Shown in pieces: positions 35,736 to 44,758 of a DNA stretch of 64,000 nucleotides. The notes under the pieces were generated by a model that had not been told where the DNA came from, did not search any database, and was given only the letters and a program-made list of their open reading frames with translations. This stretch comes from Streptomyces sp. S.PB5 (GTDB lineage Bacteria; Actinomycetota; Actinomycetes; Streptomycetales; Streptomycetaceae): assembly GCF_030403745.1 (NCBI RefSeq), contig NZ_JAQMWP010000026.1, positions 1-64,000 of the forward strand, written 5' to 3'. The translations under genes were made by a program, and so were the position numbers. The stretch's first letter is position 1, and every line of letters starts with the position of its first letter.

Positions 35736-36643
35736 TCACACGGCCGATGGTACGTACGGGAACGACGGCGAGGGCTTGGACGTGACCGCCTCCTTACCGA
35801 GGCCGAGCATCACCGGCGTGTTGGCGGCGGGGCCGCGCCACGACCGACCTGGCGTAGGCCTCCGGGTCCTCGGCCGTGCCGTAAGCCCGCACCACCCCGG
35901 CGATCGAGGCGGTCAGCGCCTTGCCGTGCAGCAGCGCGACGTCCTCGCTCGGAACGTTCTTGTTGAGACGGTCGCCCAGATCCTTGTCAAACTGGGTGAA
36001 CAGCGGGTGGATCATCGGCAGGCCAGCACGGTTGATCGGGCGCCAGCCGCCGGCGTCCGTGGCCAGGAACGCTGGCGGCCCACACGTCGATCCTGCGGTC
36101 CTCGCCCGCGACCGGCAGCAACTCCTCGTCCGACACCCTCAGGACGATCGAATGGACGCTGTGCCCCGCGAAAGGTTGGTCGCCTCCACCGGGTCCCACG
36201 CGGACAGGTCGACCTTGGCGCCATCCTGGAACGCATGGCCCGCGGCGTGCAGGACATCCGGCTCACCGGCCTTGCCGACCCAGGCCCGGCTGCTTCCGGT
36301 TCCAGCGTCTCTGCGGTGCGGCCCTCGCCGATCACCGTCCCTTCTGCCACGTCGTCACGTGCTCCGGTCCGGCCAGCCGACGTACGACATAGGACTGGAC
36401 GCCGTTCGCATCGGCCTCGCCGAAGGTGAACCGATAGTGATGTCCTTCACCGCGTCCTCATTGGAGTCGATCTTGAACTCGTACTTGCTCTCCGAGTGCA
36501 GACCGCGCGGGACATCCTCGCTGGCGAGGGAGTGGCTGTGATCCGTCACGAGGACCGTGCCTCGCTCACCGCGGAAGACGTATAGGGCGGTGGTGTCCAG
36601 GCGAGGGTCCTGGCGAGCGATGGGAGTCAAGGTGGTAGGACAT
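35736..36643 (-). pseudogene. DUF4331-family protein, multiply frameshifted
   Basis: Reading in successive frames gives, in order, MSYHLDS, IARQDPRLDTTALYVFRGERG, TDHSHSLASEDVPRG, FTFGEADANGVQSYVVRRLAG, GTVIGEGRTAETLE, FAGHSVHSIVLRVSDEELLPVAGEDRRIDVWA, PLFTQFDKDLGDRLNK, GVVRAYGTAEDPEAYARSVVARP and TPVMLGLGKEAVTS, ending at a TGA. These are the consecutive blocks of a DUF4331 protein at close to natural spacing (about 302 codons). At least six frame changes are needed. The gene is therefore nearly full length but broken many times. The intact family's role is unknown. Confidence 0.75.
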
Positions 36644-36816
36644 GATGCTCTTGCTTTCGTTCCTGAGCCGAATTGCCGCGGCGCCACGAGTCGAGCTGGC
36701 GTCCCGGGGCGCGAGAGCCGCCCGGTTCGCGCTCGTACTGCTGCGTTGAGGTTCTCAGTCTGCTGAAACGATGGGAGACGGTCTGTCGAGATGTCACCAA
36801 GGTTGCTTGAGCCCCC

Positions 36817-36858
36817 GGCGCTGTGCCCCGTGGGGTTAACCCCACGGGGCACAGCGCC
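36817..36858. repeat. 42-bp perfect palindrome centred on GTTAAC
   Basis: Two 21-bp arms, the left starting GGCGCTGTGCCCC and the right ending GGGGCACAGCGCC, meet with no loop. It lies between the start of the DUF4331 pseudogene and the SsgA-like gene, in the gene-free 36644-37043 stretch, and upstream of both. It is not followed by a T-tract, so it is not a simple terminator. It could be a protein-binding site, a recombination end or a cruciform. Confidence 0.6.
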
Positions 36859-37043
36859 CCGCGTTGCCCTGCCGTATCTAGGAAGCACGCTTCACAGCCG
36901 CGCGTGCACGTACTTTCGCAGCTGGTACGACGGCGCCGCAGACGCAGTCAATTGACGTATGGGAAGGCCGTGGCCCGGCGGCCATGATGAGGAGGCGTGC
37001 CGGATGTGCCGAGCACTGTCGGCCTGCCCCTCGGAGGTACCAG

Positions 37044-37445
37044 ATGAAGAAGTGCCACCTCGCCCTCACCATCACGCAATGGGTCGCCCACCGGCTGACC
37101 ATGCCGATGGCCTGTGAATTCATCTTCAGCGCCAAAGACCCCTATGCCGTCGGTCTCATTTTTGACGCGGAAGGCGAGGGGCCCGTGCGCTGGGTCTTCT
37201 CGCGCGAATTGTTGGCCGAGGGACTGACCGGTATGACGGGCGACGGTGATGTGGTGCTGTGGCCGGAGTATGCCGCGGGCGGCCAGGCGAGCCTCTGGAT
37301 CGAGGTGGGCTCCATCCACACGGCGCTCTTCGAGATCCCCGCGAAACCCGTCGCGCAGTGGCTTGCCACCACGTATGCCATGGTTCCCCGAGGGCAGGAG
37401 ATGGCGGATGCGGAGTGGGACGAACTGACTCAGCTCATCACTTAG
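37044..37445 (+). CDS. SsgA-like sporulation/cell-division regulator (SALP)
   Basis: The 133-residue protein follows the SsgA fold order: CEFIFSAKDPYAVGLIFDAEG, VRWVFSRELLAEGLTGMTGDGDVVLWP, and FEIPAKPVAQWLATTYAMVP. SsgA-like proteins occur only in sporulating actinomycetes and help control septum and peptidoglycan events. The ATG at 37044 has GGAGG 7-8 nt upstream. It stands alone, so its specific role cannot be inferred from neighbours. Confidence 0.85.
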   Translation: MKKCHLALTITQWVAHRLTMPMACEFIFSAKDPYAVGLIFDAEGEGPVRWVFSRELLAEGLTGMTGDGDVVLWPEYAAGGQASLWIEVGSIHTALFEIPAKPVAQWLATTYAMVPRGQEMADAEWDELTQLIT

Positions 37446-37646
37446 GGACAGCGGGCATACCCGTGCATGTCGGCCGAGGTGAGTTCGAGAGCTGTGAGTA
37501 GGGTCAGGTGGTGACTCCACGCAGCGCCAGGTACGAACACACGGCGTAGTATCTGCTACAGCGTCTGAGTCACGCCCCCTCAGTTACCGCTGCCGCACGT
37601 AGCCACGTACCTAACACCCGAGAGCCGAGCCAAGGAGGTCAAAGGT

Positions 37647-38168
37647 ATGCCTGATGCCAAGACCACTACCGAGCTGGTGTCGCACTACAGCTCCCAACTG
37701 TCCAAAGATCTCGAACGCAATATCCAGGAGCAGGATCAAATCCGCGGCGAGATCGAAGAGCTGCAGAACCGACTGATGGCTTTGGAGCACGAACAAACCG
37801 TCCTTGCCACGATGCAGCAGGCTCTGGAGAGCGGTATCCCGCTGCAACAGGGATCTTCCTCGGCCTCCGCGGCACAGGCGGGTAGTGGGGCGCGGCGCAG
37901 GCAGCAGCACAGGCCCACTTTGGTGGCGTTGATCCGTGGCTATCTGGCCGATCGGGCAGAGCCGTGTTCGGCCGCCGAGGTCGTCGCCGCCCTGAGCGAG
38001 GCGCACCCGGACCGGGTCATCAAGACGACCGTCGTCCGTACCACTCTGGAGGGCCTCGTCGCCCGCGGCAGCGCACAACGGCTCAAGCAGGGGCACTCCG
38101 TGTTCTACGCAAGCTTGGAGACCGACGACGGTGCGGCGGATGACGACCAAGAGGAGAGCGCCGACTGA
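37647..38168 (+). CDS. Coiled-coil plus winged-helix hypothetical protein
   Basis: The 173-residue protein has a charged N-terminal coiled coil (residues ~15-60, heptads in IRGEIEELQNRLMALEHEQ) and a low-complexity Ser/Ala/Gln linker. A C-terminal winged-helix-like domain follows, TLVALIRGYLADRAEPCSAAEVVAAL then VVRTTLEGLVARGSAQRL, and an acidic tail closes the protein. The ATG at 37647 follows AAGGAGG. The layout repeats that of the IS5-linked ORF at 54699. It is probably DNA-binding or partner-binding; the function is unknown. Confidence 0.7.
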   Translation: MPDAKTTTELVSHYSSQLSKDLERNIQEQDQIRGEIEELQNRLMALEHEQTVLATMQQALESGIPLQQGSSSASAAQAGSGARRRQQHRPTLVALIRGYLADRAEPCSAAEVVAALSEAHPDRVIKTTVVRTTLEGLVARGSAQRLKQGHSVFYASLETDDGAADDDQEESAD

Positions 38169-38230
38169 GCGCTTCCGGCCCGCCGGAGGCGGGAGGTCTG
38201 TCAGCTCGGCTCAGGCGGAAGACCGAGGGG

Positions 38231-38261
38231 GCGGGAGACGGAGAGCTGCCTTGTCTCCCGC
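38231..38261. terminator. Hairpin downstream of coiled-coil gene
   Basis: GCGGGAGAC and GTCTCCCGC form a perfect 9-bp stem with a 13-nt loop, 62 bp after the preceding stop codon. There is no T-tract, as is common in Streptomyces. Nothing else is recognised in the 38169-38547 gene-free stretch. Confidence 0.45.
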
Positions 38262-38547
38262 AACCCGTCGGTCGGCAACCCCTTGAGCCCTTTCGGCCTA
38301 TGCATAGACGCCCCCACACGACAGTGCCAACCCAAGTGGAACCTGCGGCTCGCTCCGGGATGATCCGCAGCTCCCCTCACACCGCTGAGCCTAGGTGCCG
38401 GCGGCGCACTTGTGGAGGGGTGTGTCAGGTACACCCAAGAGGCGCCGAATGCGGGATCAGCTCAGCTCCGCTGCTCGGGTGCTATCCCAGACGGTGACCC
38501 AGGAGGCCGGTCGTCCCTGACTCGACCGCCATACTGACCAGCCCCGC

Positions 38548-39036
38548 TTGGTCATGGACCCGTACCTCGTCGCCGTGGTAGCCGATCACGCTCACCTCAT
38601 CGAGGAGTTTCTGCATCTGCACCACCACGGCGAGGTCGAACTGCTGTGGCCCAAACTGCTGGAGGGGGCAGGGGACCGGCTTGGGGAAGTGGTCGAACTC
38701 CTGGGGCGCCAGCACGTGGAGATAGCCGTTCTGCTGGAGGAATCAGCCCAGCGACTGGCGGTCTGGAGGGGATGTCCCACCCAGGAGACCGGCGATCAGC
38801 TCGCCGACACCCTCGAACACCTGGGCACCGCACTGACCGTGCATCTCGGCATCGAAGAGAAGGATGTTCTGCCGATCGTCCCCGAATACGTGACGGCGGG
38901 GGAGTGGCGCGAACTGGGCGGCCACGCGATCAACGAGCTGCCCAAGGACAGGATCCCGATCGTCTTCGGCATGGGCATGCTCGCCTCCCTTTCCGACGCC
39001 GAGACGGTCAAGCTCATGCTGTCACCGCGCCATTGA
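38548..39036 (+). pseudogene. Hemerythrin-domain protein, truncated at both ends
   Basis: The 162-codon ORF matches the middle and end of a hemerythrin-like protein: VVADHAHLIEEFLHLHHHGEVELLWPKLLE, GRQHVEIAVLLEES, and LTVHLGIEEKDVLPIVPEYV. The His/Glu residues should bind a di-iron site. Family members start about 60 residues earlier, and that first helix with its His ligands is absent. Their usual end, with LLMPVLGRK, appears just downstream in another frame (about 39040-39080), so a frameshift removed it. It is probably a decaying gene. Confidence 0.55.
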
Positions 39037-39211
39037 TCCCCCGGCTGCTCATGCCCGTCCTTGGCCGAAAGGGCCTGTGTCCGGCACCCCCGTAAGGTCT
39101 ACGGACCGGCCACCTGATTCGACCGCAACCGCACTAACGCTTCGAACGGCGTGCCGCTCGAACGGCCCGCGCCGTACGTGCGGCGTCGCCCGGACTCGTA
39201 TCGCTTACATG

Positions 39212-39222
39212 TGTGATGTCAC
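39212..39222. promoter_or_regulatory. TGTGATGTCAC element upstream of SDR/AKR pair
   Basis: This is the reverse complement of GTGACATCACA and matches 11 bp of the repeat at 17639-17649. It lies in the 39037-39373 gene-free stretch, about 150 bp before the SDR start, on the DNA where a promoter would be expected. Confidence 0.4.
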
Positions 39223-39373
39223 CTTGCGGCTCGTGACGGCAACATCAAGTGTCAGCCGGGGCCGACGGCGGCGAGGACCGCCGATGACAACGCCGTCGGC
39301 GCTGGCGGTCAGGCGCGCCACCTGTGTGGCCGACAGGATCGGTTATTTGTCCAGAAACGCAAGGAGTCAGTTG

Positions 39374-40273
39374 ATGAGCACCGAGATCCCGAATACTGTG
39401 CTGGTGACGGGTGCGGGTACGGGGATGGGGGCTCTCGCCTCTATTTCGTTGGCCGAGGCGGGGCACCGCGTTTTCGCTTCGATGCGTGATCTGCAGGGCC
39501 GTAATGCGGAGAAGGCCCAGCATTTGCTGGACAGGGCCAAGGGGGCCGACGGTGAGCTGTCGGTTGTGGAACTGGATGTGTTGTCCGAGGATTCGGCGGT
39601 CGCCGCTGTCGAAGAGGTCGTCGGCCGGGCCGGTGGTCTGGATGTCGTCGTGCACAACGCCGCTCACCTCCTGGTCGGCGTCACCGAGGCCTTCAGCCCC
39701 GAGGAGGTCATCCGTGCCTTCGATGTCAACGCGGTGGGCGCTTTGCGTGTCAACCGCGCAGTTTTGCCGGTGATGCGCAGCCAGGAGTCAGGCCTGCTGC
39801 TGTGGGTCGGTTCGGGCACCACCCGCGCCATCCCGCCGTTCCTCGCTCCCTACACAGCGGCCAAGGCCGCCTTCGACGCCTTCGCCGACTCCACTGCCTG
39901 GGAGGTGGCCGCCTATGGCATCGAGACCACCGTCCTGATGCCCGGCGTCTTCACCCACGGCACCGCGCACTTCGCGAACGCCGCCTTCCCCGCCGACACC
40001 GAGCGCACCGCCGCCTACGACAAGATCGCCCCGTTCCTTGCCACCATGGGCGAGGACACCGAACGCCTCATGGTCGACGGAGTCAGCGCCGACCCGCAGA
40101 TCGTCGCCGACGAGATCGTCCGCATCGTCGGCCTGCCGGCCGGGCAGCGCCCCCGCCGCGCCGTCGCCGACGGCTCCGACTACGGCGCCGAGATCGTCAA
40201 CGGTGCCGCGGAGGAGCTGCGCCTGCGCCTGGCCCGGCGCATGGGCGTCACCGCCCTGCTCGGCCGGCTGTGA
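39374..40273 (+). CDS. Short-chain dehydrogenase/reductase (SDR)
   Basis: The 299-residue classical-type SDR has the nucleotide motif TGAGTGMG (residues 12-19), NAAH near 95-98, catalytic Ser 147, Tyr 160 and Lys 164 (APYTAAK). The ATG at 39374 has AAGGAG 8 nt upstream. It is followed by an aldo/keto reductase gene after 80 bp on the same strand. The two probably reduce a carbonyl substrate together. The substrate is unknown. Confidence 0.92.
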   Translation: MSTEIPNTVLVTGAGTGMGALASISLAEAGHRVFASMRDLQGRNAEKAQHLLDRAKGADGELSVVELDVLSEDSAVAAVEEVVGRAGGLDVVVHNAAHLLVGVTEAFSPEEVIRAFDVNAVGALRVNRAVLPVMRSQESGLLLWVGSGTTRAIPPFLAPYTAAKAAFDAFADSTAWEVAAYGIETTVLMPGVFTHGTAHFANAAFPADTERTAAYDKIAPFLATMGEDTERLMVDGVSADPQIVADEIVRIVGLPAGQRPRRAVADGSDYGAEIVNGAAEELRLRLARRMGVTALLGRL

Positions 40274-40353
40274 CCGCGGCCGCCCCCGCACCCCGCAAGC
40301 TGCCCGCCCCTTCCCCGCACCACCCCGCACACGCACCGCAGAGGAGCACTGCC

Positions 40354-41361
40354 ATGTCCGTCAGCCGCCGCAAACTGGGTAGTTCCGGCCCCGAGGTGTC
40401 CACCATCGGACTGGGCGCCATGGGAATGTCCGACCTGTACGGTCCCGCCGACGACGCCGAGAGCATCGCCACCCTGCACGCTGCGATCGACGCCGGCCTC
40501 GACCTCATCGACACCGGCGACTTCTACGGCTCCGGCGCCAACGAGATGCTCATCGCCCGCGCCCTGCGCGAACGCCGCCGCGAGGACGTGGTCCTGAGCG
40601 TCAAGTTCGGCTCGCGCCGCACCCCCGACGGCGCTTTCCAGCCGGTGCCCTACGACGTCTCCCCGGAAGCTGTGAAGGACCGGCTTGCCTACTCACTGCG
40701 CCGCCTGGGCACCGACCACATCGACATCTACCGGCCCGCACGCCTCAACCCGCACGTCCCGGTGGAGGAGACCGTCGGCGCGCTGGAGGAGATGCGGCAG
40801 GCCGGCTACATCCGCCACATCGGACTGTCCGAACTCGGCGCCGACACCATCCGGCGGGCCGCCGCGGTGGCCCCGATCAGCGACCTGCAGATCGAGTACT
40901 CGCTGCTCTCCCGCGGCCCGGAGAAGGCGATCATCCCCGTCCTGCGTGAGCTGGGCATCGGCCTGACGGCGTACGGGGTCCTCTCCCGCGGACTGCTCAG
41001 CGGTCACTGGTCGCCCGCCCGCGAACTGGGCGGCAGCGACTTCCGCGCCCACTCACCGCGCTTCCAGGGGGAGAACCTCCAGGCCAACCTGCGCCTGGTC
41101 GAGGCGCTCGGCCGCGTCGCGCAGCGGCTGGGCGCGACCACCAGCCAGGTGGCCATCGCCTGGGTGGCCGCCCAGGGCCAGGACATCGTCCCCCTGGTCG
41201 GCGCCCGCCGCCGCGAGCGCCTGACAGAGTCCCTGGGCGCCGACGACCTCCGGCTCGACGAGAAGACCCTGGCCGAGATCGAGGCGGCCGTCCCCGCCGG
41301 AGCCGCGGCCGGCGAACGCTACGCCGCCCCGATGATGGCCACCCTCGACAGCGAACGCTGA
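40354..41361 (+). CDS. Aldo/keto reductase
   Basis: The 335-residue NADPH-type barrel starts RRKLGSSGPEVSTIGLGAMGMSD. Catalytic residues Asp 53 and Tyr 58 are in IDTGDFYGSGANE, and a Lys is in VVLSVKFGS. The usual catalytic His after IDIY is missing; the stretch reads IDIYRPARLNP, so this is an AKR subgroup variant. The NADP loop VGARRRERLTE is present. The ATG at 40354 follows GAGGAG. It pairs with the upstream SDR and ends before a strong hairpin. Confidence 0.92.
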   Translation: MSVSRRKLGSSGPEVSTIGLGAMGMSDLYGPADDAESIATLHAAIDAGLDLIDTGDFYGSGANEMLIARALRERRREDVVLSVKFGSRRTPDGAFQPVPYDVSPEAVKDRLAYSLRRLGTDHIDIYRPARLNPHVPVEETVGALEEMRQAGYIRHIGLSELGADTIRRAAAVAPISDLQIEYSLLSRGPEKAIIPVLRELGIGLTAYGVLSRGLLSGHWSPARELGGSDFRAHSPRFQGENLQANLRLVEALGRVAQRLGATTSQVAIAWVAAQGQDIVPLVGARRRERLTESLGADDLRLDEKTLAEIEAAVPAGAAAGERYAAPMMATLDSER

Positions 41362-41412
41362 CGGCTCACCCACGCGCCACGGTGTCGCCTCCCCTCGCGA
41401 CGCCATGCCACC

Positions 41413-41442
41413 GGCTCCCGGCGAGATCGGCCGCCGGGAGCC
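41413..41442. terminator. Hairpin terminator after aldo/keto reductase
   Basis: GGCTCCCGGC and GCCGGGAGCC form a perfect 10-bp stem with a 10-nt loop, 52 bp after the stop. It lies between two converging genes and could serve both. A CATGCGTCATGCGACA-like element follows at about 41459. Confidence 0.6.
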
Positions 41443-41556
41443 AAGCCGCCCGCCCGCGATGCGTCATGCGACAGGACCTGATCGCAGCGGCAGCGGGCAA
41501 GGTGATGGGGGAGGCGCAGGCGCACCTTCTGCGCGGGTATCCCTGAGCTCGTGCGG

Positions 41557-42141
41557 TTAGGGCGTGAAGTGCGTCCAGCGTTCGACTGTTCGGAATCCCA
41601 ACGACTGGTACACCCGCAGTCCGGACTGCGAGGGGTGCGGAGGACCGTCTTCGTTCCGTCGGTCGCCGTCCGCGCCAGAGCCAGCGAGGTCAGCGCCGTG
41701 CCGCCGGTGGGCGGGGTGGGTCGACACGTTGCAGTCGTCGGCGAAGGGGCCTGGCCGAAGGACCAGCGCCGTCCCCACGGCGACGCCGCCCACCCGAGTC
41801 AGGTAGCCGACGGCCTGGGGGAGGTCCAGCCCGGCGGGCAGCGGGACGGCCGTGCCTGCCGCCGACTCGCGCACCATGAACGCGTGAGACGACCTGGTGC
41901 CCCGTCCCAGTTCCTCGGCGAGCGCGACGACTTCGGCATCCGGTTCGGCCCGGACCTGGATGCTCCACGGCACGTCGAACTCCGACGCGGCGCGGCGAGC
42001 GGCCCGGGCGGCATCCACGTCCGTGGAGACATCGGCCACCCCTTTGACACCGGCGATCGGGGCCCCGACGGCGAACAGGGCCGCGGACGGCCCCACCGCC
42101 TCGTGACGGCCGCCCGGCACATGTGCGGCAACGAGGGTCAT
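41557..42141 (-). pseudogene. GNAT acetyltransferase with two frameshifts
   Basis: The N-terminal part and the end VYQSLGFRTVERWTHFTP match the GNAT at 25566. Between them, after HPAHRRHG, the correct sequence GTALTSLALARTATDGTKTVL lies in another frame, and the original frame resumes at SGLRVYQ. An 8-base loss at the acetyl-CoA loop followed by a second shift explains this. The loop that binds acetyl-CoA is damaged, so the product is probably inactive. Both shifts could also be sequencing errors. Confidence 0.65.
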
Positions 42142-42299
42142 GACGTCGAGCTATGCCCGGGCCGCCGACACGCTCACATCTACGGGATACATGGCGGCAC
42201 CCCCCGAACCGCAGATGCGGCAGTCACCCTGTCTCCCTCATGTCGCGGCCGCTAGGGGCGAGTATCTGGTCCATACCTGCGCACACTCGACTGTCTCGG

Positions 42300-44684
42300 T
42301 CACCCTGTGACTTCGGAGGCGCGGAGCAGCCGGCCCAGCGCGGCGCGCGAGGCGACCCCGAGCCGCGGAAAGATCCGGTGCAGATGACCGCTGACCGTGC
42401 GGTGCGAGAGATACAGCCGCTCACCGATCTCCCGGTTCGTCAGCCCCTCCGCCACCATGAGTGCGATCTGCAGCTCCTGCGGATTGAGTAACTCCCGTAC
42501 GTTCGGGGTATGTTCTGCGCTTGCCTCGCCCGAGGCGCGCAGTTCACCGCGGGCCCGGTCGGCGAGGCTGCGAGCGCCGAGCGCGTCGAAGGCGTCCCGG
42601 GCCGCCCGGAGCGGAGTGCGCGCTTGTGCGTCGCGGCGCCGACGGCGCAACCACTCCCCGTGGGCGAGTTGGGTACGGGCCCTGGCGAACGGCAGACGGG
42701 TCAGGTCCGCGGCCAGCGCGTCCGCGAAGAGAGGCTCGGCGTCCGCGTCGTCGGCCAGGACGGCCCGCGCGAACCGCACTCCGATGTGCAGCGCCCTCGA
42801 CGGTGTCACGGCGGCGTCTCGCGCCATCCGGTCCATGACTGAGAGGGCCTCGTCGCCGCGGTGGGCGAGCAGCGCGGCATCGGCCAGGTCGATCAGCCAG
42901 TATGGGGACAGCACGGGATGGAAGGCAGCGGACGCCGGGCCGTGCAGCCGCAGCAGGTGCCCGAGGGCCGCTGCGGTGTCGTGCCGGGCCGCGGCAAGGT
43001 GTGCGAGCGCCGCGGTGGCCGCGGCCAGCGCGGGGCGGGCGCCCAGCGCGGCGGCGAGGTCGGCGGTTTCCTCGGCCCGCGCCTGTGCCTCCGCGGCCGA
43101 GCCGCCGACAGCGGCAGCCGTTGCTTCCTCCTCCGGTTCGCCGATCGCGGTCCGTGTCCTCTCGGCCCGTCCGCCGAGAGCGGCTGCGAGCGCCTGTGCC
43201 GCGCGGGCCGAGGCGTACAGCAGGGGCTGTCCTGTCTCCTGGGAAAGCCGGACGGCCTCCGCTGCGGTCATGGCCGCGGTGGGCAGGTCACATCGCAGGG
43301 CGGCGCTCATGGCCTGGAGGGTGAGCGCCCTGGCCAGCGGCCCGGGGTTGCCCTTCAGGCGCAGCGTGGGCACCGCGGTCGCCGAGAAGCTGGCGGCCAG
43401 TTCGGGGGCACCGCTCATCAGGGCCGCCGAGGCCAGCAGCAGATCGCAGTCCCTGTCGCCGCCCGGATGGTCGGCCCAGTGCCGCAGCCTGTCGGCGACC
43501 AGGGCGCCATGGTTGACCGGCGAGGTCGCGGCGAGCACCGCGAGGAGTCGCGGTTCGTGTACGCCGGACAGCGCCGTGCAGAGCGCTGCGATGCGCTGAC
43601 CGGCGTCCGGTGAGCCTTCGATCCAGAAGACACGTACCGCTGCCGAGGACAGCACCCGCAGAGCGAGGTCGTTCTCACCGGCGTCCGCCATCCGGCGTGC
43701 GAGGGCGACCAGCGCGGCGGCGTCGTCATCCCCGGACGCCCCGGCGGGGACCGTCCCCGCCCCTGCCTGGGGGTGGGGGAGACGGGCGCCCGCCGGGTTA
43801 GATGATCGGCTCTTTGGTTCGCGCGGGAATCCGGTCGCCGGTTCGGGCCCGGCGGAGTACGGCCAAGTGCTGTGCAGGCCGCGGCGCAGGATGGCGCGCT
43901 GTGCCTCGCGGGCCAGCCTGTCCAGCGCGCGCGGGTTGCCTTCGGCCTCGGTGAGGACATGTTCGCGCAGTCCGGACGGCAGACCCGGGGCTCGCAGGTC
44001 CACCAGGCGCGTGGCGTCCGGGCCGTCGAGCCGGTCCAGGGTGAGGACGGGCAGACCGAGGGCTTCCCCCCGGTGCCGGCTGCTCTCGGCCATCGCGCCG
44101 AGCAGCACCACGGGTTCGGAGGCGAGACGCCTGGCCACGAACCCCAGTGCGGTGAAGCCGGCGTGGTCCAGTCGGTCCAGGTCGTCCACGACCATCACCA
44201 GCGGACGTCGCGCGGCCGCCTCCGCCAGCAGGTTCAGCGCCGCGAGCGCCAGGGGGAACGGATCGAGACCGGCGGCTTCGGAGGGGTCCGCGGCGCGGGC
44301 GAGGAGCGTCTGCTGCGCCGGGGGCAGCCGGTGCCTGAACGTGCGTACGGGCCGCAACAGCTGGTGCAGCCACGCATAGGCGGTGCCGTCGTCGTCGCCC
44401 GGGACGGCCAGCACGCGGACCTCGGTGTCGAGCAGGCCACAGAGGTGTTCCAGCAGGGCGCTCTTGCCGGTCCCGGGCGTGCCGCTCACCACCAGCGCAC
44501 CGCCCCGGCCGGCGCGGAGCCGGTCGAGAAGCGCGGTGGCGTCAGCGACCTGCCGGTCGCGGCCGACGAGCTCCGGCGCGGCCTTCCGGCCGCCGCCGGT
44601 GCCCGAGGGCGCGCGTCGTACGGGCTGGCGGGCGGCTGTGCCGTGGCCGGAACCACGCAGGAGATCGGAGCCGTTGCCGGACAT
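42300..44684 (-). CDS. LAL-type LuxR transcriptional regulator 2
   Basis: The 794-residue regulator has Walker A GTPGTGKS (about 68-75), VMVVDDLDRLD as Walker B, a helical middle and a C-terminal LuxR HTH (LNPQELQIALMVAEGLTNREIGERLYLSHRTVS). It is shorter than its neighbours. An unusual Ser/Pro/Gly-rich insert (SSNPAGARLPHPQ) interrupts the region after the ATPase. The CGGCATGCGTCATGTGACG site lies about 35 bp upstream of the ATG. It follows LAL 3 by 74 bp in the same direction. Confidence 0.92.
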   Translation of the reverse strand: MSGNGSDLLRGSGHGTAARQPVRRAPSGTGGGRKAAPELVGRDRQVADATALLDRLRAGRGGALVVSGTPGTGKSALLEHLCGLLDTEVRVLAVPGDDDGTAYAWLHQLLRPVRTFRHRLPPAQQTLLARAADPSEAAGLDPFPLALAALNLLAEAAARRPLVMVVDDLDRLDHAGFTALGFVARRLASEPVVLLGAMAESSRHRGEALGLPVLTLDRLDGPDATRLVDLRAPGLPSGLREHVLTEAEGNPRALDRLAREAQRAILRRGLHSTWPYSAGPEPATGFPREPKSRSSNPAGARLPHPQAGAGTVPAGASGDDDAAALVALARRMADAGENDLALRVLSSAAVRVFWIEGSPDAGQRIAALCTALSGVHEPRLLAVLAATSPVNHGALVADRLRHWADHPGGDRDCDLLLASAALMSGAPELAASFSATAVPTLRLKGNPGPLARALTLQAMSAALRCDLPTAAMTAAEAVRLSQETGQPLLYASARAAQALAAALGGRAERTRTAIGEPEEEATAAAVGGSAAEAQARAEETADLAAALGARPALAAATAALAHLAAARHDTAAALGHLLRLHGPASAAFHPVLSPYWLIDLADAALLAHRGDEALSVMDRMARDAAVTPSRALHIGVRFARAVLADDADAEPLFADALAADLTRLPFARARTQLAHGEWLRRRRRDAQARTPLRAARDAFDALGARSLADRARGELRASGEASAEHTPNVRELLNPQELQIALMVAEGLTNREIGERLYLSHRTVSGHLHRIFPRLGVASRAALGRLLRASEVTG

Positions 44685-44714
44685 GGGGCCACGCTAGGGC
44701 GGCACCGCCGACGG

Positions 44715-44733
44715 CGGCATGCGTCATGTGACG
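44715..44733. promoter_or_regulatory. CGGCATGCGTCATGTGACG motif upstream of LAL 2
   Basis: This differs at one base from the element at 23991-24009. It contains the inverted CGTCA/TGACG core and sits in the 74-bp gap upstream of LAL regulator 2. Another partial copy (GTCATGTG then TCG) is at 49303-49314. Confidence 0.55.
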
Positions 44734-44758
44734 ACGTACGTGACGTACCCGGCCGCTC

